64,000 nt of DNA from Mycolicibacterium hippocampi (GCF_010723735.1 NZ_BLLB01000002.1:1922001-1986000), one strand, 5' to 3'. Positions 1-10,088 are shown, counted from the first letter of the stretch. Numbers and translations: made by a program. The notes: generated from the sequence alone by a model not told the origin.

Positions 1-937
1 GCAGAAGCCGCTCGACGGTATGAGTTTCAAAGTGGCCCTTGATGACCCAGCGGCGCCAACGGGCAAGGAGACACAGTTCTACACGATGCTCGGCACCCGG
101 GGCATCTGGCACAGAGGGTGGTTCGCCAACGCGGTCCACCCGGCCGCTCCGTCCGGTTGGTCGAATTTCGACAAGGACCGCTGGGAGCTCTACCACATCG
201 AATCCGACCGAAGTCAGTGCCACGACCTGGCCGCCGAGCACCCCGACAAGCTCGCCGAGATGCAGGACCTGTGGCTGGCGGAGGCCACCAAGTACAACGG
301 CCTGCCGCTGTCGGATCTCGGCGTCTTCGAGATGATGGGGCGCTGGCGGCCGTCACTGGCCGGTGACCGCTCGAGCTACATCTACTACCCGGACACCGCG
401 CCGGTGTCGGTGGGCGGCTGCGTAGAGATCCAGGGACGGTCCTTCTCGGTGCTCGCCGAGGTGTCGGTGGACAGTGCCGACGTCGAAGGCGTGCTGTTCA
501 AGCAGGGGGCCGGGCACGGCGGCTACGTGCTGTTCGTCGCCGACGGACGGTTGCAGTTCGTCTACAACTTCTTCGGCGAAGAGGAACAGCGGGTGGTATC
601 GCCCGACCCGGTGCCGCTGGGCGATCACATCCTGGGTGTCGGCTACGTCCGCACCGGGACGGTCGAGGGCAGCCACACCCCGGTGGGGGAGGCGACCCTC
701 TACATCGACGGCGACGCGGTCGCGTCCCTGTCCGGCGTGAAAGCCCACCCGTTCACGTTCGGGCTGGCCGGTGGTGGTGTCAGCACGGGACGCAATCTCG
801 GACAGGCGGTCTCGCAGGCCTACCGCCCGCCGTTCCCGTTCACCGGCGGCACCCTCGCGCAGGTGCGCGTCGACGTCTCCGGCGCGCCCTACCTCGACCT
901 GGAGCGTGAGATCGCGCGCGCGTTCGCCAGAGACTGA
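1..937 (+). CDS. Arylsulfatase, C-terminal part (5' end outside window)
   Basis: The frame is open to the left edge, so only the last ~311 residues are present; the Met at position 20 is internal. The visible part fits the C-terminal region of large mycobacterial arylsulfatases (AtsA type, about 790 residues), which hydrolyse sulfate esters. It includes a segment YHIESDRSQCHDLA, typical of the sulfatase C-terminal domain, followed by a beta-rich lectin-like tail. The catalytic Cys/formylglycine motif (C-x-P-x-R) would lie upstream of the window and cannot be seen. In M. tuberculosis atsA sits between rpsQ and an FGE gene just before rplN, and the same order is found here, which supports the call. 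A lipoprotein gene follows after 5 bp. Confidence 0.85.
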   Translation, partial: QKPLDGMSFKVALDDPAAPTGKETQFYTMLGTRGIWHRGWFANAVHPAAPSGWSNFDKDRWELYHIESDRSQCHDLAAEHPDKLAEMQDLWLAEATKYNGLPLSDLGVFEMMGRWRPSLAGDRSSYIYYPDTAPVSVGGCVEIQGRSFSVLAEVSVDSADVEGVLFKQGAGHGGYVLFVADGRLQFVYNFFGEEEQRVVSPDPVPLGDHILGVGYVRTGTVEGSHTPVGEATLYIDGDAVASLSGVKAHPFTFGLAGGGVSTGRNLGQAVSQAYRPPFPFTGGTLAQVRVDVSGAPYLDLEREIARAFARD

Positions 938-942
938 TTCAG

Positions 943-1623
943 ATGATCCGCGCTCCTGCGGCGGTGCTGCTGGTGTGCGCCACGGTGGTCGCGGCAGGGT
1001 GCACCCGCACCAGCGACGGGGTGCCCACCGCCGGCACCCCCGTCTTGGAGGCCCCGGCCACCGAGACGGTCCAGCCGGACCCCCGGGAACCGGAGCCGCA
1101 GCCCGGGGTCGTGCCGACCACGCAGGCACCGGAACCCGCAGGTTCGGTTTGTGCGCCGGCGGAGTTGCCCCCAGTCAGGACCGTCGCGCAGATCTCGGAC
1201 CCCGCAGCGCCCACCGCGACCGTTGCCGTGCCGCCGGGTTGGTCGATGTCCTCGGGAGGCGGCGATCCCACAGGCGCCCGAATCCAGGGGGAGTCGGGGA
1301 TGTCGGCGACCGTCACGATCGCCCCGACGCCGCTCGATCCGACCACCGCGTTCCGCGACTACACCGACGAACTCACCGAAGGCTCGGCGATCACCACGGT
1401 CAGCATCCTGCCCGGTGACATGTGCGGCTTCAGCGGCCAGCGCCTGATGGGGATCCTGTCCGACGGCACCGAGACCGTGCAGTACGAGGATCGGATCGTG
1501 CACGTGCCGACTGCCGCTCAGGACTACCTGATCGCCGTGCATGTGGAGGCGCCGTCCGGTGCCTCCGGCTTCGCGGAGTCGGCGGCACTGCTGACCGGGG
1601 ACTTCGAGATCGGCCTACCCTGA
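943..1623 (+). CDS. Putative secreted lipoprotein, LpqN/LpqT-like
   Basis: 226-residue protein with a lipoprotein signal: positively charged start, hydrophobic stretch and lipobox VVAAGC with the acylated Cys near residue 20, so it is probably anchored on the outer face of the cytoplasmic membrane. A Pro/Thr/Glu-rich linker (residues ~25-65) precedes a globular domain with a segment like VPPGWSMSSGG, reminiscent of the LpqN/LpqT family of mycobacterial lipoproteins (PsbP/Mog1-like fold); that family assignment is tentative. It lies 5 bp after the arylsulfatase and 5 bp before the FGE homologue, so it is very likely co-transcribed with them. From memory, the M. tuberculosis locus has no lipoprotein between these two genes. 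Function unknown. Confidence 0.7.
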   Translation: MIRAPAAVLLVCATVVAAGCTRTSDGVPTAGTPVLEAPATETVQPDPREPEPQPGVVPTTQAPEPAGSVCAPAELPPVRTVAQISDPAAPTATVAVPPGWSMSSGGGDPTGARIQGESGMSATVTIAPTPLDPTTAFRDYTDELTEGSAITTVSILPGDMCGFSGQRLMGILSDGTETVQYEDRIVHVPTAAQDYLIAVHVEAPSGASGFAESAALLTGDFEIGLP

Positions 1624-1628
1624 ACGAC

Positions 1629-2501
1629 ATGGTCACCGAACTCGTCGGGCTGGACGGCGGGTCGCTCCGGATGGGGTCGACGCAGTTCTATCCCGAAGAG
1701 GCGCCGGTGCACACGGTCACCGTCGCGCCGTTCGCCATCGAGCGGCACCCCGTGACCAACGCCCAGTTCGGCGCCTTCGTCTCGGAGACCGGCTACCGCA
1801 CGGTCGCCGAGACCGCGCCCGACCCCGCACAGTTCCCCGGTGCCGCCGCAGCGGATCTGGTACCCGGCGCGCTGGTGTTCCGGGCCACCAGCGGACCCGT
1901 GGACCTGCACGACTGGCGGCAGTGGTGGGACTGGATGCCCGGCGCGGACTGGCGGCATCCGTTCGGCCCGGAAAGCTCCATCGACGACAAGGCCGAACAT
2001 CCGGTGGTGCAGGTGTGTTACGCCGACGCGGTGGCCTACGCCCGGTGGGCGGGCCGTCGGCTGCCGAGCGAAGCGGAGTGGGAGTTCGCCGCGCGTGGCG
2101 GGACGACCACGACTTATCCGTGGGGTGACGAGGCCGCACCCGGCGGGCGGTTGATGGCCAACACCTGGCAGGGCGGGTTTCCGTACCGCAACGACGGTGC
2201 GCTCGGGTGGGCGGGCACCTCGCCCGTCGGCCTGTTCCCGCCGAACCACTACGGCGTCGTCGACATGATCGGCAACGTGTGGGAATGGACGACCACCCGC
2301 TTCACCGGTCACCACCGGGTGGGAGCCCCCGCCGAGGCCTGCTGCGGACCGGCGGCGCCGGACCCGTCGGTCAGCCAGGCGCTCAAGGGCGGTTCGCACC
2401 TGTGCGCTCCGGAGTACTGCCACCGGTACCGGCCGGCGGCGCGCTCGCCGCAGAGCCAGGACACCGCGACGACGCACATCGGGTTCCGCTGCGTCGTCTG
2501 A
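1629..2501 (+). CDS. Formylglycine-generating enzyme family protein (sulfatase activator)
   Basis: 290-residue FGE-sulfatase domain protein. FGE oxidises the active-site cysteine of type I sulfatases to C-alpha-formylglycine with molecular oxygen and copper. Diagnostic features: N-terminal GGSLRMGS; PVTNAQF; RLPSEAEWEFAARGG; GNVWEWT; and near the C-terminus SHLCAPEYCHRYRP, which holds the two catalytic cysteines (about C259 and C264), so the enzyme looks active rather than an EgtB-type relative. The open frame extends upstream into the lipoprotein gene; the ATG at 1629, 5 bp after that stop, gives the normal family N-terminus. Immediate linkage to an arylsulfatase gene fits a sulfatase-activation role and matches the M. 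tuberculosis Rv0711-Rv0712 order. Confidence 0.92.
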   Translation: MVTELVGLDGGSLRMGSTQFYPEEAPVHTVTVAPFAIERHPVTNAQFGAFVSETGYRTVAETAPDPAQFPGAAAADLVPGALVFRATSGPVDLHDWRQWWDWMPGADWRHPFGPESSIDDKAEHPVVQVCYADAVAYARWAGRRLPSEAEWEFAARGGTTTTYPWGDEAAPGGRLMANTWQGGFPYRNDGALGWAGTSPVGLFPPNHYGVVDMIGNVWEWTTTRFTGHHRVGAPAEACCGPAAPDPSVSQALKGGSHLCAPEYCHRYRPAARSPQSQDTATTHIGFRCVV

Positions 2502-2509
2502 GCAGCGAT

Positions 2510-2538
2510 TTGGAGCATTCCCAGAGCTCACCTAGTAT
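2510..2538 (+). promoter_or_regulatory. Predicted sigma-70-type promoter of the spc ribosomal operon
   Basis: TTGGAG (2510-2515), a 17-bp spacer, then TAGTAT (2533-2538). It lies in the 167-bp gap between the FGE homologue and rplN, about 130 bp before the rplN start. The rest of the gap up to the ribosome-binding site AGGAG shows no gene. Sequence-based prediction only. Confidence 0.55.
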
Positions 2539-2668
2539 ATGGGGGTTGCCTTGGGCAGACCTCGGTTGTCTCTCGCAGATGACCCTGCGTGCTCTTCGGT
2601 GACAAAGACCGCGTACGTCAGGGTCGGTAATCCTGCGTGCATACAGAAAAACCAGGTCAGGAGATCGA

Positions 2669-3037
2669 GTGATTCAGCAGGAATCGCGTCTCAAGGTCGC
2701 CGACAACACGGGCGCCAAGGAGATCTTGTGCATCCGCGTGCTCGGCGGATCGGGGCGGCGCTACGCCGGCATCGGTGATGTCATCGTCGCGACCGTGAAG
2801 GACGCAATCCCCGGCGGCAACGTCAAGCGCGGCGACGTCGTCAAGGCCGTGATCGTGCGCACCGTCAAGGAGCGCCGTCGCGCCGACGGCAGCTACATCA
2901 GGTTCGACGAGAACGCCGCCGTCATCATCAAGCCCGACAACGACCCGCGCGGTACCCGCATCTTCGGGCCGGTCGGGCGCGAACTGCGCGAGAAGCGCTT
3001 CATGAAGATCGTTTCGCTCGCCCCGGAGGTGTTGTAG
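2669..3037 (+). CDS. rplN: 50S ribosomal protein L14
   Basis: 122 residues, the normal bacterial L14 length, starting [18 protein letters not shown], which is the family signature region. L14 binds 23S rRNA at the subunit interface together with L19. A GTG start at 2669 is preceded by a clear AGGAG ribosome-binding site. It is the first gene of the spc operon here; rplX begins directly after its stop codon. The sulfatase/FGE genes separate it from the S10 operon expected upstream, as in M. tuberculosis. Confidence 0.99.
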   Translation: MIQQESRLKVADNTGAKEILCIRVLGGSGRRYAGIGDVIVATVKDAIPGGNVKRGDVVKAVIVRTVKERRRADGSYIRFDENAAVIIKPDNDPRGTRIFGPVGRELREKRFMKIVSLAPEVL

Positions 3038-3355
3038 ATGAAGGTCCGCAAAGGCGACACGGTGCTCGTGATCTCGGGCAAGGACAAGGGGGCCAGGGGC
3101 AAGGTCTTGGTGGCCTACCCGGAGCGCAACAAGATTCTCGTCGAGGGCGTCAACCGGATCAAGAAGCACACCCCGGAATCACGCACGGAACGCGGTGCGT
3201 CCTCGGGCGGCATCGTGACCCAGGAAGCGGCGATCTCGGTGAGCAACGTGATGTTGATCGACTCCGACGGCACACCCACCCGCGTCGGCTACCGCAAGGA
3301 CGACGAGACCGGCAAGAACGTCCGGATCGCCAAGAGCAACGGCAAGGACCTCTGA
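3038..3355 (+). CDS. rplX: 50S ribosomal protein L24
   Basis: 105 residues with the N-terminal KOW motif ([17 protein letters not shown]), which begins 50S assembly by binding the 5' domain of 23S rRNA. ATG abuts the rplN stop; the stop codon shares one base with the rplE start (TGATG), indicating translational coupling. Length and sequence are typical of mycobacterial L24. Confidence 0.99.
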   Translation: MKVRKGDTVLVISGKDKGARGKVLVAYPERNKILVEGVNRIKKHTPESRTERGASSGGIVTQEAAISVSNVMLIDSDGTPTRVGYRKDDETGKNVRIAKSNGKDL

Positions 3356-3921
3356 TGACCACCACCGAGCAGAAAGCACTGCCCCGCCTCAAGCAGCGCT
3401 ACCGCGAGGAGATCCGCGAGTCGCTGCAGAAAGAGTTCGGCTACGCCAACGTCATGCAGATCCCCGGCGTGGTCAAGGTCGTGGTGAACATGGGTGTGGG
3501 CGACGCAGCCCGCGACGCCAAGCTGATCAACGGTGCGGTCAACGACCTGGCCCTGATCACCGGGCAGAAGCCCGAGGTCCGCAAGGCCCGCAAGTCGATC
3601 GCGCAGTTCAAGCTGCGTGAAGGCATGCCGATCGGTGCCCGGGTCACCCTGCGCGGCGACCGGATGTGGGAGTTCCTGGACCGGTTGACCTCGATCGCAC
3701 TGCCCCGTATCCGCGACTTCCGTGGCCTGAACCCCAAGCAGTTCGACGGCACCGGCAACTACACCTTCGGGCTCAACGAGCAGTCGATGTTCCACGAGAT
3801 CAACATCGACGACATCGACCGCCCCCGCGGCATGGACATCACCGTCGTCACCTCGGCGACGACCGACGACGAAGGACGAGCGCTGCTGCGGGCGCTGGGC
3901 TTTCCGTTCAAGGAGAACTGA
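3355..3921 (+). CDS. rplE: 50S ribosomal protein L5
   Basis: 188 residues with the L5 signature around [14 protein letters not shown] and a C-terminal L5 domain containing [12 protein letters not shown]5 binds 5S rRNA and contacts the P-site tRNA. The N-terminal extension ([16 protein letters not shown]) is characteristic of actinobacteria. It overlaps the rplX stop by one base and is followed after 4 bp by rpsN. Confidence 0.99.
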   Translation: MTTTEQKALPRLKQRYREEIRESLQKEFGYANVMQIPGVVKVVVNMGVGDAARDAKLINGAVNDLALITGQKPEVRKARKSIAQFKLREGMPIGARVTLRGDRMWEFLDRLTSIALPRIRDFRGLNPKQFDGTGNYTFGLNEQSMFHEINIDDIDRPRGMDITVVTSATTDDEGRALLRALGFPFKEN

Positions 3922-3925
3922 GCAG

Positions 3926-4111
3926 ATGGCAAAGAAGGCTCTGGTCAACAAGGCCAACAAGAAGCCCAAGTTCAAGGTGCGTGGCTACACGCGCTGCAAC
4001 AGGTGCGGCCGACCGCACGCGGTGTTCCGCAAGTTCGGCCTGTGCCGGATCTGCCTCCGCGAGATGGCGCACGCCGGCGAGCTGCCGGGCGTGCAGAAGT
4101 CCAGCTGGTAA
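3926..4111 (+). CDS. rpsN: 30S ribosomal protein S14, zinc-binding type Z
   Basis: 61-residue S14 of the short zinc-containing class: CNRCGRPH and CRICL supply four cysteines (about C24, C27, C40, C43) for Zn binding. S14 is a late-assembly protein of the 30S head. This is the C+ form; mycobacteria also carry a longer zinc-free paralogue elsewhere that replaces it under zinc limitation through Zur (known for the genus, not visible here). The following 98-bp gap to rpsH has a ribosome-binding site but no other recognised element. Confidence 0.98.
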   Translation: MAKKALVNKANKKPKFKVRGYTRCNRCGRPHAVFRKFGLCRICLREMAHAGELPGVQKSSW

Positions 4112-4209
4112 GTCAGCCGACCCCCGAACTTCAACTCCAATAACAGGTTGCGGTAGGCCTCCCGAAATCATCTCGGAGGAACCGCCGCGAGAAAGGTGAA
4201 CCGGCTGTC

Positions 4210-4608
4210 ATGACCATGACGGACCCGATCGCAGACTTCCTCACACGTCTGCGCAACGCCAATTCGGCGTACCACGACGAAGTGACCCTGCCGCACAGCA
4301 AGATCAAGGCCAACATCGCCGAGATCCTCAAGGCGGAGGGCTACATCACCGACTTCCACACCGAGGATGCCCGTGTGGGCAAGGCGCTTGTGGTGCAACT
4401 GAAGTACGGCCCGAGCCGTGAACGCAGCATCGCGGGGCTCCGCCGGGTCTCCAAGCCCGGGCTGCGCGTGTATGCAAAGTCCACCAATCTGCCGCGGGTG
4501 CTGGGTGGCCTCGGCGTGGCGATCATCTCCACGTCGTCGGGGCTGCTCACCGACCGCCAGGCATCACGACAAGGCGTGGGCGGCGAAGTCCTCGCGTACG
4601 TCTGGTAG
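4210..4608 (+). CDS. rpsH: 30S ribosomal protein S8
   Basis: 132 residues beginning [18 protein letters not shown], the standard S8 N-terminus; the C-terminal signature [12 protein letters not shown] is present. S8 binds helix 21 of 16S rRNA and, in E. coli, represses the spc operon by binding its mRNA. A second in-frame ATG lies two codons downstream; the first was chosen to match other mycobacterial S8 proteins. Confidence 0.98.
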   Translation: MTMTDPIADFLTRLRNANSAYHDEVTLPHSKIKANIAEILKAEGYITDFHTEDARVGKALVVQLKYGPSRERSIAGLRRVSKPGLRVYAKSTNLPRVLGGLGVAIISTSSGLLTDRQASRQGVGGEVLAYVW

Positions 4609-4624
4609 CGGGGAGGAACAGGCA

Positions 4625-5164
4625 ATGTCACGTATTGGAAAGCAGCCGGTTGCGATTCCCACCGGAGTGGACGTGACCATCGATGGTCAGAACGTGTCCG
4701 TCAAGGGCCCCAAGGGCACGCTGGAACTCGCTGTCGCAGAGCCGATCATGGTGTCCCGCGACGACGACGGCGCGGTCGTGGTCACCCGTCCCGACGACGA
4801 GCGGCGCAACCGCTCGTTGCACGGGCTGTCCCGGACATTGGTGGCCAACCTCGTCACCGGTGTGACCGAGGGCTACACCACCAAGATGGAGATCTTCGGC
4901 GTCGGTTACCGCGTCGTGGCCAAGGGCAACACGCTCGAGTTCGCGCTGGGTTACAGCCACCCGGTCGTGATCGAGGCCCCCGAGGGCATCACGTTCGCGG
5001 TCGAGACGCCCACCAAGTTCTCGATCTCGGGCATCGACAAGCAGAAGGTCGGACAGATCTCGGCGAACATCCGCCGCCTGCGCCGCCCCGACCCGTACAA
5101 GGGCAAGGGCGTTCGCTACGAGGGTGAGCAGATCCGTCGCAAGGTCGGAAAGACGGGTAAGTAG
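4625..5164 (+). CDS. rplF: 50S ribosomal protein L6
   Basis: 179 residues from the ATG at 4625, preceded by GGGGAGGAA. The frame is open further upstream into rpsH, but [12 protein letters not shown] is the universal L6 start. Two L6 repeats are visible, with the C-terminal signature [17 protein letters not shown]6 sits near the sarcin-ricin loop and factor-binding site. It is followed after 2 bp by rplR. Confidence 0.98.
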   Translation: MSRIGKQPVAIPTGVDVTIDGQNVSVKGPKGTLELAVAEPIMVSRDDDGAVVVTRPDDERRNRSLHGLSRTLVANLVTGVTEGYTTKMEIFGVGYRVVAKGNTLEFALGYSHPVVIEAPEGITFAVETPTKFSISGIDKQKVGQISANIRRLRRPDPYKGKGVRYEGEQIRRKVGKTGK

Positions 5165-5166
5165 AC

Positions 5167-5571
5167 ATGGCTACCAACACCAAGGAAACCGTGCGCAAGC
5201 CGGTGGGACAGAACATCAGCGAGGCGCGACGCAGGTCGCGGTTGCGGCGGCATGCACGGTTGCGCAAGAAGGTCTCCGGCACCGCTGCGCGGCCCCGCCT
5301 GGTGGTCAACCGTTCGGCGCGGCACATCCACGTGCAGTTGGTCGACGACTCCGAAGGCGTCACGCTGGCCGCGGCGTCCTCGATCGAAGCCGATGTGCGC
5401 GCCGTGGACGGGGACAAGAAGGCTCACAGCACTCGGGTCGGGCAGCTCATCGCCGAGCGCGCCAAGGCCGCGGGCATCGAGGAGGTCGTGTTCGACCGCG
5501 GTGGGTACACCTACGGCGGACGGATCGCGGCGCTGGCAGATGCCGCGCGCGAAGGCGGGTTGAAGTTCTAG
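5167..5571 (+). CDS. rplR: 50S ribosomal protein L18
   Basis: 134 residues; a basic N-terminus rich in Arg ([15 protein letters not shown]) followed by the L18 core with [16 protein letters not shown] and the C-terminal [14 protein letters not shown]18 binds 5S rRNA along with L5. It starts 2 bp after rplF and is followed by rpsE after about 30 bp. Confidence 0.98.
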   Translation: MATNTKETVRKPVGQNISEARRRSRLRRHARLRKKVSGTAARPRLVVNRSARHIHVQLVDDSEGVTLAAASSIEADVRAVDGDKKAHSTRVGQLIAERAKAAGIEEVVFDRGGYTYGGRIAALADAAREGGLKF

Positions 5572-5603
5572 ATGACGATTTCCAATAACGGAAGGAATGC
5601 ATG

Positions 5604-6296
5604 ATGGCCGAGCAGGCTGTTGGAGCCGGCGGGCCCTCGAGCACAGGAGGCCGCGACGGCAGAGGAGCGCGCTCCGACGACCGCGGAGGCCGCACCGGCG
5701 GCCGCCGCGACGACCGTGGTGGCGGCCGTGGCCGCGACGGCGGTGACAAGAGCAACTACATCGAGCGTGTCGTCGCGATCAACCGCGTGTCCAAGGTGGT
5801 CAAGGGCGGCCGCCGGTTCAGCTTCACCGCGCTGGTGATCGTCGGTGACGGCGCAGGCATGGTCGGCGTCGGATACGGCAAGGCCAAGGAAGTCCCCGCC
5901 GCGATCGCCAAGGGCGTCGAAGAGGCACGCAAGGGCTTCTTCCGGGTTCCGCTGATCGGCGGCACCGTCACCCATCCCGTCCAGGGAGAGGCGGCCGCCG
6001 GGGTGGTCATGCTCCGTCCGGCCAGCCCGGGTACCGGTGTCATCGCCGGCGGCGCCGCGCGTGCGGTGCTGGAATGCGCCGGGGTGCACGACATCCTGGC
6101 CAAGTCGCTGGGTAGCGACAACGCGATCAACGTCGTGCATGCCACCGTTGCCGCGCTGAAGCTGCTGCAGCGTCCCGAAGAGGTCGCGGCCCGCCGCGGC
6201 CTGCCGATCGAAGACGTAGCGCCCGCACGGATGCTCAAGGCCCGCCGCGAGGCGGACGCCCTGGCCGCCAGCGCAGCGCGTGAGGGAACGGCATAA
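5604..6296 (+). CDS. rpsE: 30S ribosomal protein S5
   Basis: 230 residues. An unusually long Arg/Gly/Asp-rich N-terminal arm (residues ~10-50), a mycobacterial trait, precedes the S5 double-stranded-RNA-binding domain ([21 protein letters not shown]) and the C-terminal domain. S5 contributes to decoding fidelity and mRNA unwinding at the entry channel. Two adjacent ATGs occur at 5601 and 5604; the second gives MAEQ as in M. tuberculosis and better spacing from GGAAGG. Confidence 0.97.
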   Translation: MAEQAVGAGGPSSTGGRDGRGARSDDRGGRTGGRRDDRGGGRGRDGGDKSNYIERVVAINRVSKVVKGGRRFSFTALVIVGDGAGMVGVGYGKAKEVPAAIAKGVEEARKGFFRVPLIGGTVTHPVQGEAAAGVVMLRPASPGTGVIAGGAARAVLECAGVHDILAKSLGSDNAINVVHATVAALKLLQRPEEVAARRGLPIEDVAPARMLKARREADALAASAAREGTA

Positions 6297-6301
6297 CCAC
6301 C

Positions 6302-6481
6302 ATGGCTGAACTCAAGATCACCCAGGTGCGCAGCACCATCGGTGCGCGCTGGAAGCAGCGGGAGTCCCTGAGGACGCTCGGTCTGCGCAAGATCCGCCAG
6401 TCCGTGGTCCGGGAGGACAACTCCCAGACCCGCGGACTGATCAAGACCGTCCACCACCTGGTGACGGTCGAGGAGGTCTGA
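6302..6481 (+). CDS. rpmD: 50S ribosomal protein L30
   Basis: Short gene of 59 codons: ATG at 6302, TGA ending at 6481. The product begins [14 protein letters not shown] and has the L30 pattern of a ferredoxin-like fold with LRTLGLRKI and HHLVTVEE at the end. It sits exactly where L30 is expected, 5 bp after rpsE and 1 bp before rplO. L30 is a non-essential-type 50S protein near helix 38. Confidence 0.97.
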   Translation: MAELKITQVRSTIGARWKQRESLRTLGLRKIRQSVVREDNSQTRGLIKTVHHLVTVEEV

Positions 6482-6482
6482 G

Positions 6483-6923
6483 ATGACGATCAAACTGCAC
6501 GATCTGCGGCCCGCTCCGGGTTCGAAGACGGCCAAGACCCGCGTGGGTCGCGGCGAAGGCTCCAAGGGCAAGACCGCCGGCCGCGGCACCAAGGGCACCA
6601 AGGCGCGTAAGAACGTCCCCGCGACGTTCGAAGGTGGCCAGATGCCGATCCACATGCGGTTGCCGAAGCTCAAGGGCTTCAAGAACCGCTTCCGCACCGA
6701 GTACGACGTCGTCAACGTCGCCGACATCAGCAAGCTGTTCCCCAACGGTGGCACCGTCGGTGTCGCCGAGTTGGTGGCGGCCGGCGCGGTGCGCAAGAAC
6801 ACGTTGGTGAAGGTTCTCGGCGACGGCAAGCTGGCTGTCAAGGTCGACGTCACCGCGAACAAGTTCAGCGCGAGTGCGCGCGAGAAGATCACCGCGGCGG
6901 GCGGATCGGTGACCGAACTCTGA
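6483..6923 (+). CDS. rplO: 50S ribosomal protein L15
   Basis: 146 residues; starts [15 protein letters not shown] and contains the Gly/Lys-rich motif [19 protein letters not shown], the L15 hallmark. It is the last ribosomal gene of this spc segment. In E. coli secY follows directly; here sppA and methyltransferase genes intervene, as in M. tuberculosis. Confidence 0.98.
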   Translation: MTIKLHDLRPAPGSKTAKTRVGRGEGSKGKTAGRGTKGTKARKNVPATFEGGQMPIHMRLPKLKGFKNRFRTEYDVVNVADISKLFPNGGTVGVAELVAAGAVRKNTLVKVLGDGKLAVKVDVTANKFSASAREKITAAGGSVTEL

Positions 6924-7002
6924 CTCTCGTCGTGAGCTGGCGGTAACATCGCCGCCTTTCGGCGCGATTACACTTTCGCCTGCCGACACCGAGGAGCAGC
7001 CC

Positions 7003-7350
7003 ATGATTCGCCGCCGCCGCACCACCGTCGCGGTCCTGCTTGCCGCTGGAATCGCCGCGTTCGGAGCGGCCGCGCCCGCCCATGCCGACACCCCTGACGA
7101 ACGTTTCACCCAGGCGGTGAACACCCTGGGCATCGAGGTGGCACCCGACACCGATCTCCCGGCGGTGGGCAAGCAGGTGTGCGGGATGTTCGCGTCCCAG
7201 GTGGTGACCAGCGTCAACCCGGTGCCCGCGGTGCGCGGTGTCGTGACCACACTGCAGGGCAGCGGGATCAGCCGCGACCAGGCGGTGGGTCTGATGCGGG
7301 CGTCGGTGGGTGTCTACTGCCCGCAGTACGGGCGTTTCGTCGGACGCTGA
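7003..7350 (+). CDS. Small secreted DUF732-type protein
   Basis: 115 residues with a Sec signal peptide (RRRR start, hydrophobic core, cleavage after AHA before DTPDERF). The mature part has the pattern of mycobacterial DUF732 proteins: ERFTQAVNTLGI, a Cys in GKQVCGMF, and a second Cys near the C-terminus in VGVYCPQYG that probably forms a disulfide. Function of the family is unknown. A ribosome-binding site GAGGAG precedes the ATG. The 79-bp gap from rplO shows only a weak hairpin-like stretch. Confidence 0.85.
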   Translation: MIRRRRTTVAVLLAAGIAAFGAAAPAHADTPDERFTQAVNTLGIEVAPDTDLPAVGKQVCGMFASQVVTSVNPVPAVRGVVTTLQGSGISRDQAVGLMRASVGVYCPQYGRFVGR

Positions 7351-7402
7351 GCCTCGGCCGCAGTCTCGAACAGGGTTCCGCGGCGTCGGTAGGCTCGATG
7401 CC

Positions 7403-9169
7403 ATGTTCTCCTTCCTCACCGACGTACCGGGGCTCGACGACGTGCGGGCGCTGGCCCGCAAGGTCGACACCGCCCGCCACCACGGCGTGCCGGACGGCTG
7501 CATCCTCGAGCTCGATCTGCAGTCGGTGCCCCAAGAGACCGGCGGATTCGATCCGCTGATGCTGATCAACGCCTCCGGCAGGCCACTGCTGCTGCGGGAG
7601 ACGGTCGAGGCCATCCATCGCGCCGCCGAGGACCCGAGGGTCGCCGGCCTGATCGCACGCATCCAGATCCCGGCTGCCCCACCCGGACCGGTTCAGGAAC
7701 TGCGCGAGGCGATCGTCGCGTTCACCGCCCGCAAGCCGTCGGTCGCCTGGGCCGAGACCTATCCGGGCACGCTGTCCTACTACCTGGCATCGGCTTTCGG
7801 CGAGGTCTGGATGCAGCCCTCGGGCACCGTCGGCCTGGTCGGGTTCGCCACCAGCGCACTGTTCCTGCGCGACGCCCTCGCCAAGGTCGGCGTCGAGGCG
7901 CAGTTCATCGCCAAGGGCGAATACAAGTCGGCAGCAAACGTTTTCACCCAGGACAGCTACACCGACTCGCACCGCGAGGCCGACAGCCGGCTGGTCGAGA
8001 GCATGCACGCGCAGGTATGGGAGGCGGTGGCGGCCTCGCGCGGTATCGAGACCGCCGCGCTGGACGCACTGGCCGACAAGGCGCCACTGCTGCGCGACGA
8101 TGCGGTCACCGCGGGCCTGATCGACCGCATCGGGTTCCGCGACGAGGCCTACGCGCGCATAGCGCAGCTCGGCGGTGCCGACGTGGAAGCCGACGCCGAC
8201 GGCGACGACGCGCCACCACGGCTGTTCCTGGCGCGCTACGCCAAGTCCAAGGGGCCGTCGGTGTCGCTGCCCGGGCTCAAGACGCGGCCGACGATCGCCG
8301 TCGTCACGTTGGCCGGTCCCATCGTCAGCGGGCGTGGCAGGCAGATGTCCCCGCTGGGATCACCGACGGCCGGAGGCGACACCATCGCCGCCGCACTACG
8401 CGAAGCAGTGGCCGATGAGGACGTCTCGGCGATCGTGCTGCGGGTGGACAGCCCCGGAGGTTCGGTCACCGGGTCGGAGACCGTCTGGCGGGAGGTCGTC
8501 CGCGCCCGGGCCGCCGGAAAGCCGGTGGTGGCGTCGATGGGGGCGGTCGCGGCTTCCGGTGGCTACTACGTCTCGATGGCCGCCGACAAGATCGTCGCCA
8601 ACCCCGGCACCCTCACCGGCTCCATCGGCGTGGTCACCGGCAAGCTGGTCGCCCGTGAGCTCAAGGGACGCCTCGGGGTGGGTTCCGACAGCGTGCGCAC
8701 CAACGCCAACGCCGACGCCTGGTCGGTCGACGCGCCGTTCACCGATGAACAGCACGCACAGGTGGTGGCCGAGGCGGATCTGTTCTACACCGACTTCGTG
8801 CAGCGGGTGGCCGACGGCCGGGACCTGAGCGTCGAGGAGGTCGAAGGGGTGGCCCGGGGCCGGGTGTGGACCGGAGCCGACGCGGCCGAGCGCGGTCTGG
8901 TCGACGAGCTCGGTGGCCTGCGCACCGCGATCCGCCGCGCCAAGGTCCTCGCCGGGGTGGACCCCGACGAGAAGGTCACCGTCGTCAACCTCCCGGGCTC
9001 CTCGCTGCGGGACATGCTGCGGCCCAAGCCGTCGTCGCAGCCCGCCGCGGCGTCACTGCCCGACGCGGTCGGAGCGCTGCTGGTGGCGTCGGTGGCCGGG
9101 GCCGTCGACAGCACCCAACGCTCGCTCAGCGGGACCAACGCACTGTGGCTGGGCGGCTGGCGGTTCTAG
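7403..9169 (+). CDS. sppA: Signal peptide peptidase SppA (protease IV type)
   Basis: 588-residue membrane-associated serine protease of family S49, 67K long form with two tandem S49 domains. It degrades signal peptides left after secretion. The Lys of the Ser/Lys dyad lies in the first domain ([10 protein letters not shown]) and the nucleophile Ser in the second ([14 protein letters not shown]), as in E. coli SppA. The ATG at 7403 was chosen because upstream in-frame sequence overlaps the preceding gene's end and does not resemble the family. Located between rplO and secY genes as in M. tuberculosis (Rv0724). The 3' end overlaps the convergent methyltransferase gene by 4 bp. Confidence 0.92.
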   Translation: MFSFLTDVPGLDDVRALARKVDTARHHGVPDGCILELDLQSVPQETGGFDPLMLINASGRPLLLRETVEAIHRAAEDPRVAGLIARIQIPAAPPGPVQELREAIVAFTARKPSVAWAETYPGTLSYYLASAFGEVWMQPSGTVGLVGFATSALFLRDALAKVGVEAQFIAKGEYKSAANVFTQDSYTDSHREADSRLVESMHAQVWEAVAASRGIETAALDALADKAPLLRDDAVTAGLIDRIGFRDEAYARIAQLGGADVEADADGDDAPPRLFLARYAKSKGPSVSLPGLKTRPTIAVVTLAGPIVSGRGRQMSPLGSPTAGGDTIAAALREAVADEDVSAIVLRVDSPGGSVTGSETVWREVVRARAAGKPVVASMGAVAASGGYYVSMAADKIVANPGTLTGSIGVVTGKLVARELKGRLGVGSDSVRTNANADAWSVDAPFTDEQHAQVVAEADLFYTDFVQRVADGRDLSVEEVEGVARGRVWTGADAAERGLVDELGGLRTAIRRAKVLAGVDPDEKVTVVNLPGSSLRDMLRPKPSSQPAAASLPDAVGALLVASVAGAVDSTQRSLSGTNALWLGGWRF

Positions 9170-10080
9170 GTCGCCAGCCTCGCGCTGACGTAGACGATCT
9201 CGCCGAGAACGTCGTCGTCCCCGGGCGAGGGCACGGCGAGTCCGAAGTGTGTCAACAACTCGTCGCGTGGTGAACCCGCCACCTGCCAACCGTTTTGGCG
9301 CAGGTACTCCATCACGTGGCTGCGCCTGCCGGCGTACACCAGTGACGCCATGTCGATCTCGAGGCCGTGTTCGGCCAGCGGCGCCGTCATCTCGCGAGCC
9401 TTCTCGGCGTCGAAGTCCAGGATGCCCGGCGCGTACTCGGTGCCGACCGTGCTGCCCGGTGCGGACAGGCCGGTGATGAGGTCGAACAGCCGGTCCTGGG
9501 CCTCGGGTGGCAGGTAGATGAGCAACCCCTCGGCGAGCCAGGCGGTCGGCTGTGACGCGTCGAATCCCGCATCCTGCAATGCTGTCGGCCAGTCTTCACG
9601 CAGATCGATCGACACCGTCCGCCGGGTCGCGGTCGGTTCGGCGCCGAGGTCGGCCAAGGTCTGCGACTTGAAGGCGATCACGTCGGGCTGGTCGATCTCG
9701 TAGACCACGGTGCCGTCAGGCCATGGCAGCCGGTAGGCCCGGGCGTCGAGTCCGGATGCCAGGATGACCACCTGCCGCACTCCGTCGGCGGTTGCCGCCG
9801 TCAGGTGGTCGTCGAAGAACCTGGTGCGCACCGCCATCGCGTCGATCATCGACTGCATGCGTTCGGGGGAGCTGCCCGGAATCTGCGACAGGTCCAGCTG
9901 GCCGTCGAGCATGCTGGTGAAGAAGTCCAGGCCCACCGCCCGGACCAGGGGAGCGGCGAACGGGTCATCGATCAGCCCCCGCGGATCGGCGGACGCGATC
10001 GCCCGGCCGGCGGCGACCATCGTCGCCGTGGCGCCGACGCTGGATGCGAGGTCCCACGAGTCGTCACCGGTGCGTGCCAT
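9166..10080 (-). CDS. Class I SAM-dependent methyltransferase, mycobacterial LCM-like family
   Basis: 304 residues, starting [20 protein letters not shown], a signature of the mycobacterial TIGR00027 / leucine-carboxyl-methyltransferase-like family. The SAM-binding motif is [27 protein letters not shown] is the following acidic strand. Substrates of the family are unknown. Third in a tandem array of three paralogues on this strand, 8 bp after its upstream copy. The frame stays open upstream, but the ATG at 10080 gives the family N-terminus. Corresponds to the Rv0725c/Rv0726c/Rv0731c region of M. tuberculosis. Confidence 0.9.
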   Translation of the reverse strand: MARTGDDSWDLASSVGATATMVAAGRAIASADPRGLIDDPFAAPLVRAVGLDFFTSMLDGQLDLSQIPGSSPERMQSMIDAMAVRTRFFDDHLTAATADGVRQVVILASGLDARAYRLPWPDGTVVYEIDQPDVIAFKSQTLADLGAEPTATRRTVSIDLREDWPTALQDAGFDASQPTAWLAEGLLIYLPPEAQDRLFDLITGLSAPGSTVGTEYAPGILDFDAEKAREMTAPLAEHGLEIDMASLVYAGRRSHVMEYLRQNGWQVAGSPRDELLTHFGLAVPSPGDDDVLGEIVYVSARLAT

Positions 10081-10088
10081 GGAGTCTC

